Virus record (IMG/VR): IMGVR_UViG_3300009788_000093
Coordinates: 1-64,000 of that record
Direction: 5' to 3' (one strand)
Source of the DNA: a virus
DNA length: 64,000 nucleotides
Shown here: piece by piece, positions 1-7,155 of the stretch
Layout of the letters: every line of letters starts with the position of its first letter
Position numbering within the stretch: position 1 is the first letter of the stretch
The notes under the pieces: model-generated
Seen by the model: only the letters and a program-made list of their open reading frames with translations
Databases searched by the model: none
What the model was told of the DNA's origin: nothing
Made by a program: the position numbers and the translations under genes

Positions 1-110
1 GGTTCTAAAACAACGCTACTTAGATACCTGGGATGGCGTGTTGCCGAAGTTTGTTGGTGCTAGCGACATATCGCTATTGATGCAAGCGCCTGAGTAAGTT
101 AGGCACGGCG

Positions 111-163
111 AGCGGTATGCGCATTAGGGCATGGTTTTGCGGGTTCGAATCCCGCTACCGCTG
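111..163 (+). ncRNA. Armless tRNA-like element (acceptor plus T arm only)
   Basis: A 7-bp acceptor stem (AGCGGTA 111-117 with TACCGCT 156-162) and a perfect T arm (GCGGG, loop TTCGAAT, CCCGC) are present, with G as discriminator. Only 21 nt lie between acceptor and T arm, enough for a 4-bp ATGC/GCAT hairpin but not for D and anticodon arms. It is therefore not a canonical tRNA. It may be a tRNA-like structure, a decayed tRNA, or one end of a larger RNA. Confidence 0.5.
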
Positions 164-242
164 CGAACCGCGAGGGTGGGTGAAAGGCAAAAAGTCCTTT
201 CTCCAGGCGTACTACTAAGCTGAGTAGCCACCCGAGCGGTAG
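155..242 (+). ncRNA. Multi-stem structured RNA, function unknown
   Basis: Nested perfect stems: CTACCGCT 155-162 with AGCGGTAG 235-242 (8 bp), GGGTGG 174-179 with CCACCC 228-233, and inside them hairpins GAAAGG/CCTTTC (182-201) and CTACT/AGTAG (212-227). The outer stem uses the same bases as the acceptor 3' strand of the preceding tRNA-like element, so the two folds are mutually exclusive. Similar long stems follow other RNAs in the 18.8-22.2 kb region. Confidence 0.45.
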
Positions 243-268
243 AAAAAGGGTTTTTAGGAGGTAGTGAA

Positions 269-520
269 ATGAATGATCGAATGAAAGAACTATTAGAGAT
301 AGAGGAACGGTGGCACGCTGCGTCACCGGCCTTAGAACAACCGGCTGAGGTTTTATCGGAGCCTATTTTAGTCGGGGGGGAAGCGATAGGCCAGCTTGCT
401 TGGCTTAGTGACCCGGATGCTAACTTTGTTAGTCATGCTCGCCAAGACGTGGGTACACTTATCGGCGAAGTTATTAGGCTTAATGCTGAACTAAGTGGAT
501 GCGGGTGCGGTAGCAGTTGA
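269..520 (+). CDS. Hypothetical protein, 83 aa
   Basis: ATG start with AGGAGG at 256-261, 7 nt upstream, and the first gene after the RNA elements. It is acidic and soluble, with a short Cys/Gly tail (CGCGSS). I recognise no family. Its stop overlaps the TTG start of the next gene (TTGA), implying translational coupling. Confidence 0.7.
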   Translation: MNDRMKELLEIEERWHAASPALEQPAEVLSEPILVGGEAIGQLAWLSDPDANFVSHARQDVGTLIGEVIRLNAELSGCGCGSS

Positions 521-702
521 GGACATTAGGGTATCATCGGGAAATGGTGTTGGGTGTATTCGGTGAGGGGCCAGCGCTGGAATATCTAGATAAAGAAATA
601 AAAGAAGCATCGAATGGAGCGGATGAATTAGCAAAAATGGGCGAAGCAGAGATGGTCAATTTGTTGGGAAGGATGCAGTTTGGCAACGCGGAAGACACCT
701 AA
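517..702 (+). CDS. Hypothetical protein, 61 aa
   Basis: It starts at a TTG overlapping the previous stop; an in-frame ATG at 544 is the alternative start. It is a small, mostly helical acidic protein with no recognised domain. Its end overlaps the next gene by 23 nt. Confidence 0.6.
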   Translation: MRTLGYHREMVLGVFGEGPALEYLDKEIKEASNGADELAKMGEAEMVNLLGRMQFGNAEDT

Positions 703-1354
703 GGCCGGGTGGGAATATGAAGCCCCATATGGCAGTATCGATAAGGCTGCCAACAAGGTTGTTCATATGGCTAACGTGGAGGGTCAAACTTTCACTCTTA
801 TTTTTAACGAAAAGCGAATACAGGTTTCGCCGAAGAGCTTAGTCAAGGATGTCATTCAAGCGTATTGGGATATTGTTAATAGGGAACAGGAAGAATGGAA
901 TAAAACTCCGGAAGGTAAAGCTCATAAAGTTATGATGGCAGAGGCTGAGAAACGTACTGCGGAGTTCAAGAAAGAACCGCTACACTCTTTTGTAGTAAGG
1001 GGGGATAAGCAAGACGAGTGGCATAAACAAGTTGAGATGAACGACGATGATTATGGCAGTTGTTGTATCCGGTATATAGCTCGATGGGCGAATTATATGG
1101 AGCGGGAGTTGGCTAAAGGTGCTGAGTTGGAACAGATCGCTAAGGCTTGTGGCCACGAAGCAGACAAGGAAGGGATTACTGGATTCATGTACGGTGTGTC
1201 GGTTAATATCTTATCTCAGGTTTGGGTTCACGGCGAGGAATTAAGAAAGTGGCATAACCTTGATACTCAGATGGGTAACGAGGGTGAAAAGGCTAACGAA
1301 AACGGCGGTGTTCTTAATCCGGCGCTTATAGGTATTGGGGGGGGTGAAGATTGA
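680..1354 (+). CDS. Hypothetical protein, 224 aa
   Basis: TTG start preceded by a GGAAGG-type ribosome site. The protein is charged, soluble and rich in Lys/Glu/Trp, with a Gly-rich C-terminus (IGIGGGED). There is no membrane segment and no motif I can assign. It is translationally coupled on both sides: it overlaps the gene before, and the next start lies in its stop. Confidence 0.7.
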   Translation: MATRKTPKAGWEYEAPYGSIDKAANKVVHMANVEGQTFTLIFNEKRIQVSPKSLVKDVIQAYWDIVNREQEEWNKTPEGKAHKVMMAEAEKRTAEFKKEPLHSFVVRGDKQDEWHKQVEMNDDDYGSCCIRYIARWANYMERELAKGAELEQIAKACGHEADKEGITGFMYGVSVNILSQVWVHGEELRKWHNLDTQMGNEGEKANENGGVLNPALIGIGGGED

Positions 1355-1554
1355 TGTTGATTGCAATAATAATTATGGCTGCATTTATTGTAGCGCTTTC
1401 TGTTGCGGCATTTGATTTATTAAAATTGCTTCGAGAAAATGATAAGGAGCTTGCTGCGTTGGGCGATCAAATAGCTAAACTACATGACGAGGATGCACGC
1501 TTAGCGCAGCATAAGCACTTGCGGGGTAAGGTTGTTTTGCCGGACAAAGATTAG
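1351..1554 (+). CDS. Small membrane protein with coiled-coil tail, 67 aa
   Basis: TTG start inside the previous stop, with a G-rich ribosome site just upstream. Residues about 2-23 form one hydrophobic transmembrane helix, followed by a charged, probably coiled-coil helix to about residue 50. Such proteins can be holin-like or membrane anchors, but the context here does not decide. Confidence 0.65.
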   Translation: MMLIAIIIMAAFIVALSVAAFDLLKLLRENDKELAALGDQIAKLHDEDARLAQHKHLRGKVVLPDKD

Positions 1555-1582
1555 GCGAGTAGTGCTTGGGGTATAAGCAAGT

Positions 1583-1927
1583 ATGACTTTAACGAGTAAA
1601 CCAGCGTACAGAAGGCCATACAGAGTTTTCGTTAAGGCGGGAACATACTGGTTACCAAAGTTGCTTAAGGACGCTAATATGACACTCAGCAATGCAGAGG
1701 GGCGGCGTATGATTAAGCAGCGCGGGGGTTTATGGATAGATTGCAAGGAGTCGGCAAAGGCTGTGGCTCCTGGTAATGAGACCGTTATTCATGATAGGCT
1801 AGAGAAAGTTTATCCTTTTCTAGACGGGGAAGAAATTGAACTTAAGCCTGGTTGGGCAATTTGTGTAGGCAGGAAGATAGATGATGCGGCTTGCCATAGA
1901 GTAGTTGCCATGAAGGAGAAGGGCTAA
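1583..1927 (+). CDS. Stand-alone S4 RNA-binding domain resembling the TyrRS C-terminus
   Basis: Residues about 22-55 read LPKLLKDANMTLSNAEGRRM and continue IKQRGGLWID. This matches the S4 signature of bacterial tyrosyl-tRNA synthetase C-termini (pattern S-N-A-E-x-R-R-L/M-I-x-x-R/G-G). A later segment, LKPGWAICVGRK, resembles the closing strand L-x-x-G-x-x-x-x-x-G-K. No catalytic synthetase domain accompanies it. S4 domains bind structured RNA, and in TyrRS this one contacts the tRNA-Tyr long variable arm. The phage also carries a tRNA-Tyr gene near 21.5 kb. A role as an RNA chaperone or decoy is inference. Confidence 0.65.
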   Translation: MTLTSKPAYRRPYRVFVKAGTYWLPKLLKDANMTLSNAEGRRMIKQRGGLWIDCKESAKAVAPGNETVIHDRLEKVYPFLDGEEIELKPGWAICVGRKIDDAACHRVVAMKEKG

Positions 1928-2305
1928 TTGATGCATAGGTTAGTTATAGATGAATATGGTCAGGTTGAGAACTGCGTTGAGTCGGCGCTGTGGATTCACG
2001 AACGGGTCGTTGGTCTTTGCGAGCCAGTTGCTATCTCGTTATCGCTTGGCAACATGACCCGGTTTGAGATGAGCTTTGTGCCGCTGTCGGCAGCCATACC
2101 TCTTGACGTTATTTACGAAGACGGTTCAGGCACGGGTGTTCAAATTAATATAGATAGGCACTTATCATATTCGTTGCCAGTAGGCTCTGAGATGGGTGAG
2201 GCTGGTTACTTGGCTAGTAAGTGGAGGCTAATGAGGGGCGATGCTGAGGCGTTGTTGCCGTTCTTTAATACGGTATTAACGGGGAGGGATTGCTATGCCA
2301 GTTGA
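1928..2305 (+). CDS. Hypothetical protein, 125 aa
   Basis: TTG-ATG double start (1928 or 1931) with AAGGAG at about 1914-1919. The predicted fold is mixed alpha/beta without membrane segments. I recognise no family. It overlaps the next gene by 11 nt. Confidence 0.65.
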   Translation: MMHRLVIDEYGQVENCVESALWIHERVVGLCEPVAISLSLGNMTRFEMSFVPLSAAIPLDVIYEDGSGTGVQINIDRHLSYSLPVGSEMGEAGYLASKWRLMRGDAEALLPFFNTVLTGRDCYAS

Positions 2306-2789
2306 TATAGATAGATTTGTTGAAGATGTAGTTATAAAGCAGGCCAAAGAATTCCTTGTGGACGGCCAAAATTTGATGCCGGTGTTCTTTATGATAGGCG
2401 ATACTTTGGATAAAGAAGTAGGCGTACTTCCTGTGCTTATGGATTTGAATGAGCCGGGGGCCAAACAAAAGCTTGTCAGAGAAATAAGAAAGATAGTGGA
2501 TGAAGAAAGCTTTCATACTGTGTTGTTTGTTTCGGATGCTCACTTTAAGCAGTTTGAGAGTGAAACGTGGGAAGAGGCGTTAGTTGAGCGAGATAAAATA
2601 AAAGGCAGGCTATCTGAAGACCCAACTAGCCGGGAAGCCATAATCGTGGCGCGTGTAACGGCACGTAGCAGCTCAAGTACCATGATAGAATATAAACGAA
2701 CTGACGATGGCATTGAGTTTAATGAACCCATGGCAAACGATAAAACTCATAGCACGTGGATAACTAATATATGGCGGGATGTGAATTAA
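2295..2789 (+). CDS. Hypothetical protein, 164 aa
   Basis: ATG start behind a GGGGAGGG ribosome site. The protein is soluble and alpha/beta, with segments such as DGQNLMPVFFMIGD and HTVLFVSDAHFK suggesting buried strands. I recognise no catalytic motif. Its stop overlaps the next ATG (TAATG). Confidence 0.7.
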   Translation: MPVDIDRFVEDVVIKQAKEFLVDGQNLMPVFFMIGDTLDKEVGVLPVLMDLNEPGAKQKLVREIRKIVDEESFHTVLFVSDAHFKQFESETWEEALVERDKIKGRLSEDPTSREAIIVARVTARSSSSTMIEYKRTDDGIEFNEPMANDKTHSTWITNIWRDVN

Positions 2790-2980
2790 TGACGCTCAAG
2801 AGCTTCTCGGGAGGTTTTATAGTTGCAGTTGCTATCGGCCTTATATCGTATGCAGCTTATCTTGATGAAGGGTTATCAGTAGGGCTTATTATAGCCGGGT
2901 TAAGTTATGGGACTTTTGGTTTAATTATGATATTGATAGATAGTAATGATTCAGATGGAAACGAGGAAGGGGGAGAATAA
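2789..2980 (+). CDS. Two-helix small membrane protein, 63 aa
   Basis: The ATG is taken at 2789 because it sits in the previous stop codon. Residues about 8-27 and 32-53 are hydrophobic helices separated by a short acidic turn (DEG), followed by an acidic tail (DSNDSDGNEEGGE). This two-helix hairpin layout is common to phage inner-membrane proteins. Function unknown. Confidence 0.65.
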   Translation: MTLKSFSGGFIVAVAIGLISYAAYLDEGLSVGLIIAGLSYGTFGLIMILIDSNDSDGNEEGGE

Positions 2981-2981
2981 T

Positions 2982-3350
2982 ATGTGGCCATTTGATCCAC
3001 CGATTTGTAGGCATTATTGGGAAGCTATAAGCACTACGTTTACGCCACCACTTAATCGCGGGGTGACCGGGAATATTTCGGGAGAGCGTATGGCGAAGTA
3101 TGTTTATGGCTTTACTACGGTAGTATCAAAGTGTACTGGTTGCGGCGAATTAACTACTGAACAATTTGTTGGGGAAATCGTATTGCCAGATTTTGCCGGG
3201 ACTCAACATAAGACCAAAGAAGTAGAAAACACTGGGCAATATAAGGATATTGGAGATACGACTAAGACGGTCGGTCATATTGTCAAGGGTAAGAAAGCTA
3301 AGGAATCGGAACCGGGGCCAGAAGAACCAACTAAACTTAAGCCGGTTTAA
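2982..3350 (+). CDS. Hypothetical protein with CxxC knuckle, 122 aa
   Basis: The start at 2982 is chosen for its GAAGGGGGAG ribosome site. The N-terminal half contains C-R-H and a single SKCTGCGEL knuckle, suggestive of a small zinc site. The C-terminal 45 residues are Lys/Glu-rich and probably disordered. No known family recognised. Confidence 0.65.
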   Translation: MWPFDPPICRHYWEAISTTFTPPLNRGVTGNISGERMAKYVYGFTTVVSKCTGCGELTTEQFVGEIVLPDFAGTQHKTKEVENTGQYKDIGDTTKTVGHIVKGKKAKESEPGPEEPTKLKPV

Positions 3351-3407
3351 GTTTGAAGGTAATAGGGTACGAAGTATTGTAGTAATAGTAGCGGAGGGAG
3401 GAGCTAG

Positions 3408-4013
3408 ATGAAGAAGGAAAATGACGATGAATTTGCAGGCATAGTTAAGGCTTCAAGGAGTACGGGCGATAGTGGCGGCGCTGAGATTAAAGGTGGCGCT
3501 GAGGATACGCTCGGGCTCGATGTTTATTTAGCGGGTGCTGAGGAGATCCAGGATGACGACTTTTTTGGTAGCCTTGAGATCTGGGACGAAGAGGTTGATG
3601 GCAAGCGCGATGTAGTTTGCGAATCACTCGATAAAGGTATTGAGCGGATCATGAGGGCGTCGCGCCATTATATGCAGTGCCACCTTGAGACGGAGCTAAA
3701 GCTGAAGCTGCGGAACAACAACGACCTTACGTTGACGCGGAAAGCGCGGAAGTTTAGCCAGATAGCAAAGATCCTCATGCAAGCTACGTGGCTGGAAATC
3801 AACGATCATTATGAGTGTTGGGAAACTGACACAACGGCCATACGGCTGCGCAACGGTAAGATCGTTGTCATATCGTTTGAGGATAACGGTATGGAAGATA
3901 TGTTGGAAAAATTTAAGAAATTTATGAAGAGTCGCGGCGGTGGAATGAGCGGTGGCTTCTTCGGCGGCGACTTAGATGACCTTAAGCGCATGATGGACGG
4001 AATGGACGATTAG
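3408..4013 (+). CDS. Hypothetical protein, 201 aa
   Basis: Strong GGAGGGAGGAG ribosome site before ATG 3408. The first 70 residues are acidic and low-complexity. The middle is basic and helical, and the C-terminus is Gly/Met/Asp-rich. The gene uses more GC-rich codons than its neighbours. I recognise no family; the strong ribosome site suggests abundant expression. Confidence 0.7.
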   Translation: MKKENDDEFAGIVKASRSTGDSGGAEIKGGAEDTLGLDVYLAGAEEIQDDDFFGSLEIWDEEVDGKRDVVCESLDKGIERIMRASRHYMQCHLETELKLKLRNNNDLTLTRKARKFSQIAKILMQATWLEINDHYECWETDTTAIRLRNGKIVVISFEDNGMEDMLEKFKKFMKSRGGGMSGGFFGGDLDDLKRMMDGMDD

Positions 4014-4015
4014 GC

Positions 4016-4285
4016 GTGGCTAAGCAGATATGGAAATTCCCACTGCCGGTTGCGGATAGCTTTGAGTTAACTATGCCGGTTGGGGCGGTTATCATACAAG
4101 TTCACGAGCAAAAGGGTGAGGGGATGCTTTGGGCTGTAGTTGATACCGACCCTGAAGTTGCGGAAGTGGTTCGTAAGTTTCGAGTGTTTGGTACGGGGCA
4201 TGATTTGCCTGATTTAATATATATAGGTACGTGGCAAATGGCAGGCGGTACGTTTATCTGGCATTTGTTTGAAGAGGAGGGATAA
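4016..4285 (+). CDS. DUF7352-like phage protein, 89 aa
   Basis: GTG start two bases after the previous stop. The pattern WKFPLPVADSFELTMPVGA near the start and YIGTWQMAGGTFIWHLFE at the end resembles small beta-rich phage proteins I associate with DUF7352. No function is known for the family. The assignment is from memory of the pattern. Confidence 0.6.
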   Translation: MAKQIWKFPLPVADSFELTMPVGAVIIQVHEQKGEGMLWAVVDTDPEVAEVVRKFRVFGTGHDLPDLIYIGTWQMAGGTFIWHLFEEEG

Positions 4286-4287
4286 CG

Positions 4288-4425
4288 TTGGTTCTAACTT
4301 GTACGTGTAAGCATTCTGGTCAGGATAAGCTGCACGGCAAAGGCAGGCGGGTTCACAATTCTACCGATAAAGGATATCGGTGTACCGTTTGTGGGAAAGA
4401 TCAAAGTATGGGAGGAAAGACGTAA
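4288..4425 (+). CDS. Zinc-ribbon miniprotein, 45 aa
   Basis: TTG start right after the previous gene, behind GAGGAGGGAT. Four cysteines occur as CTC...CTVC, a plausible zinc ribbon. It belongs to the many Cys-rich miniproteins of this arm. The gene ends directly at the next ATG (4426). Confidence 0.6.
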   Translation: MVLTCTCKHSGQDKLHGKGRRVHNSTDKGYRCTVCGKDQSMGGKT

Positions 4426-4842
4426 ATGGGTTTTACACAGTTCAAGACAGATAGTCAAAGAGGGGTCCGTGGCAACAGTGAAGAGGCCAGGGCAATACCT
4501 AATTGCCGGATTACTAGGGCTGGGGCAGCTTCATTTAACCTAGCGGCGTCCCAGCTGTTTACCGACAATGGTATTGATGGTCACGTTAACCTCTTTACTG
4601 ACAGCGGGCGTAAGGCGGTCGGGTTGAAGGTTGTGCCTAATGGTGACGATTTAGGGCACAGCCGGAAGATCAGCAAAATACGGAGCAGTAAAAACAAGAC
4701 AATTCGGCAAGTAGGAATCGGCGTCGTTTTGTCGGCCCAGAAGTTGCGTGACACACGGGGCAACGGCAAGCACTATAAAGTCACGTATGATAAGCGCTCT
4801 AAAATGGTTGTCATCGACTTCGATAAGGTCGTTAGCGCTTAG
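4426..4842 (+). CDS. Hypothetical basic protein, 138 aa
   Basis: ATG start directly abutting the previous gene, behind GGGAGG at about 4409-4414. The protein is basic with several Lys/Arg/Ser runs (RKISKIRSSKNKTIRQ) and a beta-rich C-terminus. Nucleic-acid binding is possible but not shown. No family recognised. Confidence 0.65.
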   Translation: MGFTQFKTDSQRGVRGNSEEARAIPNCRITRAGAASFNLAASQLFTDNGIDGHVNLFTDSGRKAVGLKVVPNGDDLGHSRKISKIRSSKNKTIRQVGIGVVLSAQKLRDTRGNGKHYKVTYDKRSKMVVIDFDKVVSA

Positions 4843-4859
4843 TTTTATTTCTAAGAGTT

Positions 4860-4908
4860 AGCGCAGCCTCTACGGTTTAGCCGTGAGCTTCAATGCGAAA
4901 GAGGCGCT
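4860..4908 (+). promoter_or_regulatory. Hairpin sequestering the ribosome site of the next gene
   Basis: AGCGC-AG-CCTC (4860-4870) pairs with GAGGCGCT (4901-4908), which ends one base before ATG 4909 and includes its only Shine-Dalgarno-like GAGG. An inner hairpin ACGG/CCGT sits in the loop. This geometry would block translation until the stem is opened. The regulatory role is inference. Confidence 0.45.
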
Positions 4909-5118
4909 ATGAAACTACCAAAGATATTTAGGAAAGTTGAGCCCGAAGTAGATACGCCGGTTGAAGATAGGCCGGAGTATTGTGGAGAATGTACGTCGTT
5001 TTCTACGGCGGGTTCGTTTGCCCCTAATGTTCTGGGAACCTGTAGTAAGCGCGGGATGATGATTGCTATAAAATTAGAACCGAAGAGTGTTAAGTGCACT
5101 ACGGGAGTACGAGCATGA
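4909..5118 (+). CDS. Cys-rich small protein, 69 aa
   Basis: ATG start just after a ribosome-site-masking hairpin. Cysteines in CGECTSF, GTCSKRG and KCTTG form a CxxC...C...C pattern seen again in several window genes (10649, 16589, 17813). Probably a zinc-binding miniprotein; function unknown. Confidence 0.65.
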   Translation: MKLPKIFRKVEPEVDTPVEDRPEYCGECTSFSTAGSFAPNVLGTCSKRGMMIAIKLEPKSVKCTTGVRA

Positions 5119-5492
5119 AACTAGAATTAGCAAAGAGACTGAAAGAGGCGGGGTATGAGTCGGGGTCTCTTTATGGTTGGGATAAGGAAACCGAGCAAAG
5201 AGCGGATTGGGCAAGCTATATAGTTTCTCCTGGTTTCCCACAAGAAATGGCAGACAAATTAAGGGACAGGTGGATATCTGAACCTGATACTGATGAATTG
5301 TGGGAGGCGCTTAAGCCCCTGTGCGCCGCCAAACGGCTACGACTTGAATTGGTTTGGGGCAACAACATTGGGCACCATGCTTGTGCTTATCTTGTAGGCG
5401 AACCGGCTGAGTTTTCATGTCAAGGCGACTCCCCAGCCGAAGCTTTAGCTGAGTTGTGGATTGCGATAAACAATAACGACAGAAAGGGTTGA
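5115..5492 (+). CDS. Paralogue family A protein (EAGY...LW.AL), 125 aa
   Basis: The ATG at 5115 overlaps the previous stop (ATGA). It begins MKLELAKRLKEAGYESG and ends in a SPAEALAELWIAINN helix. The same framing, an N-terminal LxEAGY and a C-terminal A-x-LW-x-x-L, recurs in the genes at 9790, 13871 and 14804. It is probably a small alpha/beta domain used repeatedly by this phage. Function unknown. Confidence 0.65.
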   Translation: MKLELAKRLKEAGYESGSLYGWDKETEQRADWASYIVSPGFPQEMADKLRDRWISEPDTDELWEALKPLCAAKRLRLELVWGNNIGHHACAYLVGEPAEFSCQGDSPAEALAELWIAINNNDRKG

Positions 5493-5498
5493 AGTAAC

Positions 5499-5675
5499 AT
5501 GATAGGGGAAATAATTGTATCGTTTTTTGCGATTGCGAATCTTGGTTGGTGGTTGGGATTTCGTAACTCTGATCAATATCGAATACGAGTAACAACACCG
5601 GGAAATCTATGGGCTTCTGGATTTAGCGCAGGTGTGTTTATGTGTATGGTTATTCCTAGGGGAATATATGGATAA
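5499..5675 (+). CDS. Small membrane protein, 58 aa
   Basis: ATG start after a weak ribosome site (AAAGGGTTGAAG). Hydrophobic segments lie at residues about 3-21 and about 38-54, with a polar loop between. It overlaps the following gene by 8 nt. Function unknown. Confidence 0.5.
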   Translation: MIGEIIVSFFAIANLGWWLGFRNSDQYRIRVTTPGNLWASGFSAGVFMCMVIPRGIYG

Positions 5676-6117
5676 TGGTGAACAAGTAAACACCCTCAAA
5701 CAACTGATTGAGTTGGCGCTTGATAATGGCTGGGGGATGTTTGGGCACAAAGTTGAAGGTAATTGTCGAGGGGAACCAATCTTTAGCTATAAGCTTCACA
5801 GCGGCCTTCATCTTGGTGCACAGCTTCAAATAACCGTAAGAGATTTTGGTGGTTCTGAAAATTACTTTTACTACTTAGAAAAAATTATATTTGATGTTGA
5901 TTTTGCTAAGGCGATTTTTGGTGAGGAAGATGAATGGCATACGACTTTATGTACTTGCAATGGTATGGACTTTCATATATTTGGGCCTGATGTTCATAGA
6001 CCTAGTTGTGCTAGAGCTTCCGCAAGCCGGGGCTTTAAATATCACATTCGAGAATATGCACCGATGGGTAATGAGGAGCGGTTGGAGTATTTGAGGAAGT
6101 GGATGGAGGGTGGCTAA
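5668..6117 (+). CDS. Hypothetical protein, 149 aa
   Basis: The start is taken at ATG 5668 (GGGG ribosome site, overlap with the previous gene) rather than an upstream GTG. The protein is soluble and mixed alpha/beta, with Cys/His residues in CTCNGMDFHIF and RPSCAR that could bind a metal. No family recognised. Confidence 0.65.
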   Translation: MDNGEQVNTLKQLIELALDNGWGMFGHKVEGNCRGEPIFSYKLHSGLHLGAQLQITVRDFGGSENYFYYLEKIIFDVDFAKAIFGEEDEWHTTLCTCNGMDFHIFGPDVHRPSCARASASRGFKYHIREYAPMGNEERLEYLRKWMEGG

Positions 6118-6394
6118 GGGGATTGTTGAAGCTTGGGTTGAGCCAATTGAAGAATGGGCTAACTTAAGGCATAAATGCCATAAGGTTCAAAATAGTGTTG
6201 GGTGGTGCACTGATAGGGAGCAGCAGAAGTTATTTTCTGCGCATTGCGGAAGGTGTGCGGCGTATAAAGAACAAAAGCCTTGGTGGAAAAGAATGATGGG
6301 ATTTAAGGTACACGGGTTTATGCCATTTTGGGGGATAGTTGGCGGCGTTGGGTGGCAGTTAATATGGTGGTTGTGGTTGGTGAAGTTGTTATGA
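6110..6394 (+). CDS. Cys-motif protein with C-terminal membrane helix, 94 aa
   Basis: GTG start overlapping the previous gene. A cytosolic-type N-terminal half has HKCH...WC...HCGRC, a possible zinc site. A C-terminal Trp-rich hydrophobic helix spans residues about 70-94. Probably tail-anchored. Function unknown. Confidence 0.6.
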   Translation: MAKGIVEAWVEPIEEWANLRHKCHKVQNSVGWCTDREQQKLFSAHCGRCAAYKEQKPWWKRMMGFKVHGFMPFWGIVGGVGWQLIWWLWLVKLL

Positions 6395-6705
6395 GTGAAG
6401 AGATCCCCGAGGGTTGGGAAGTTGCTGAGTATAATGTTGAGGGCGGCAAGAAGGTAAGGATGCCATATGACCCTAAGGCACTTTGTATTGAGTGCGGGTT
6501 GCCGGTTGAGGCTGCATCAATGGGCGGAACGAAAGTTTGTCCGTGGTGTGATATGGGCAAATATCGGGATGGAACTAATTGGGGCTTAGAAAAAGTGAAT
6601 GTTGATAAGATGGTTGAGGGGATATCTGATTTTATTGGAATTGATAAAGGGGCTGTAAGGGAAGTTGTAATGAAAGTTGTTGAGGAAATGGAGCTTGATG
6701 AATAG
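6391..6705 (+). CDS. Zinc-ribbon protein, 104 aa
   Basis: The ATG at 6391 lies in the previous stop (ATGA). Residues about 30-60 carry CIECGLP and CPWCDMG, a classic CxxC...CxxC zinc ribbon. The rest is an acidic helical C-terminus (VREVVMKVVEEMELDE). Function unknown. Confidence 0.65.
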   Translation: MSEEIPEGWEVAEYNVEGGKKVRMPYDPKALCIECGLPVEAASMGGTKVCPWCDMGKYRDGTNWGLEKVNVDKMVEGISDFIGIDKGAVREVVMKVVEEMELDE

Positions 6706-6916
6706 CCCAGGAAGGCCTGATGTAAAGGGGGTACGGTATAGAGCTGAGCAGTTTCTAGAGGATAAGGAGCATCCTGTGTTGGGGGCGATTAAGGATGATG
6801 CTCTTGCGATGGCGGATTATATTGAATATTTGGAAGGGACGTTGGAAGCAATTGGTGTAAAGGTTGATGCTATTTATGATCGGATGATGGAGGAGGCTGA
6901 AAGTGCCGGAGTATAG
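6698..6916 (+). CDS. Small helical protein, 72 aa
   Basis: The ATG at 6698 overlaps the previous reading frame. It is acidic and all-helical, with the segment ALAMADYIEYLEGTLEAIGV resembling a coiled coil. A related short protein lies at 14640 (IAYIKELEGHIVLVDKAL). No known family. Confidence 0.55.
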   Translation: MNSPGRPDVKGVRYRAEQFLEDKEHPVLGAIKDDALAMADYIEYLEGTLEAIGVKVDAIYDRMMEEAESAGV

Positions 6917-6995
6917 CAAAGGATTTTGGGCAGGCATATTTATGTCTAATGTTATGTGGTTTGTTGCGGTGGTTGTTCTTAAGTTATTTAATTGA
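6903..6995 (+). CDS. Single-pass membrane miniprotein, 30 aa
   Basis: GTG start behind GGAGGC at about 6891-6896, overlapping the end of the previous gene. The sequence is almost entirely one hydrophobic helix (about residues 9-28). Such miniproteins are frequent in this arm. Its stop codon falls in the -35 box of the next promoter. Confidence 0.4.
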   Translation: MPEYSKGFWAGIFMSNVMWFVAVVVLKLFN

Positions 6996-7020
6996 CTTCT
7001 GTATTAGAATGGAATAGTAT
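6992..7020 (+). promoter_or_regulatory. Sigma70-type promoter
   Basis: TTGACT at 6992-6997 and TAGTAT at 7015-7020 are separated by exactly 17 nt, followed by an AT-rich stretch with a second possible TATAAT near 7050. This is the best promoter match in the left arm. It lies 136 nt upstream of the cell-wall hydrolase gene, after an operon end. Confidence 0.65.
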
Positions 7021-7155
7021 ATCTTACTAATAGAATATTAATAACATAATAGTATATAATAGGAGAACTCTTTACTAAAATAGAGAGAGATATCCGAAAG
7101 CCGAACCTATGCCCCTCAATCGAGTTAGGGCACCACTGTTTTTAAGGAGGACTTT
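7021..7155 (+). promoter_or_regulatory. Long untranslated leader of the hydrolase gene
   Basis: A 135-nt leader with a TGCCC/GGGCA hairpin (about 7109-7131, 13-nt loop) and an AAGGAGG ribosome site at 7145-7151. It contains GCCGAACC, which recalls part of the ydaO c-di-AMP riboswitch, but the rest of that consensus is not visible. I therefore call it only a structured leader. Confidence 0.35.

Noticed and set aside
111-242. Circularly permuted tRNA or two-piece tmRNA at the left edge
   Set aside because: The downstream AGCGGTA is not followed by a D arm or tmRNA 5' signature, so permutation is not supported.
7070-7140. Possible c-di-AMP (ydaO) riboswitch before the cell-wall hydrolase gene
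   Set aside because: Only GCCGAACC and a GCCC/GGGC stem are reminiscent; the other conserved ydaO segments are not found.
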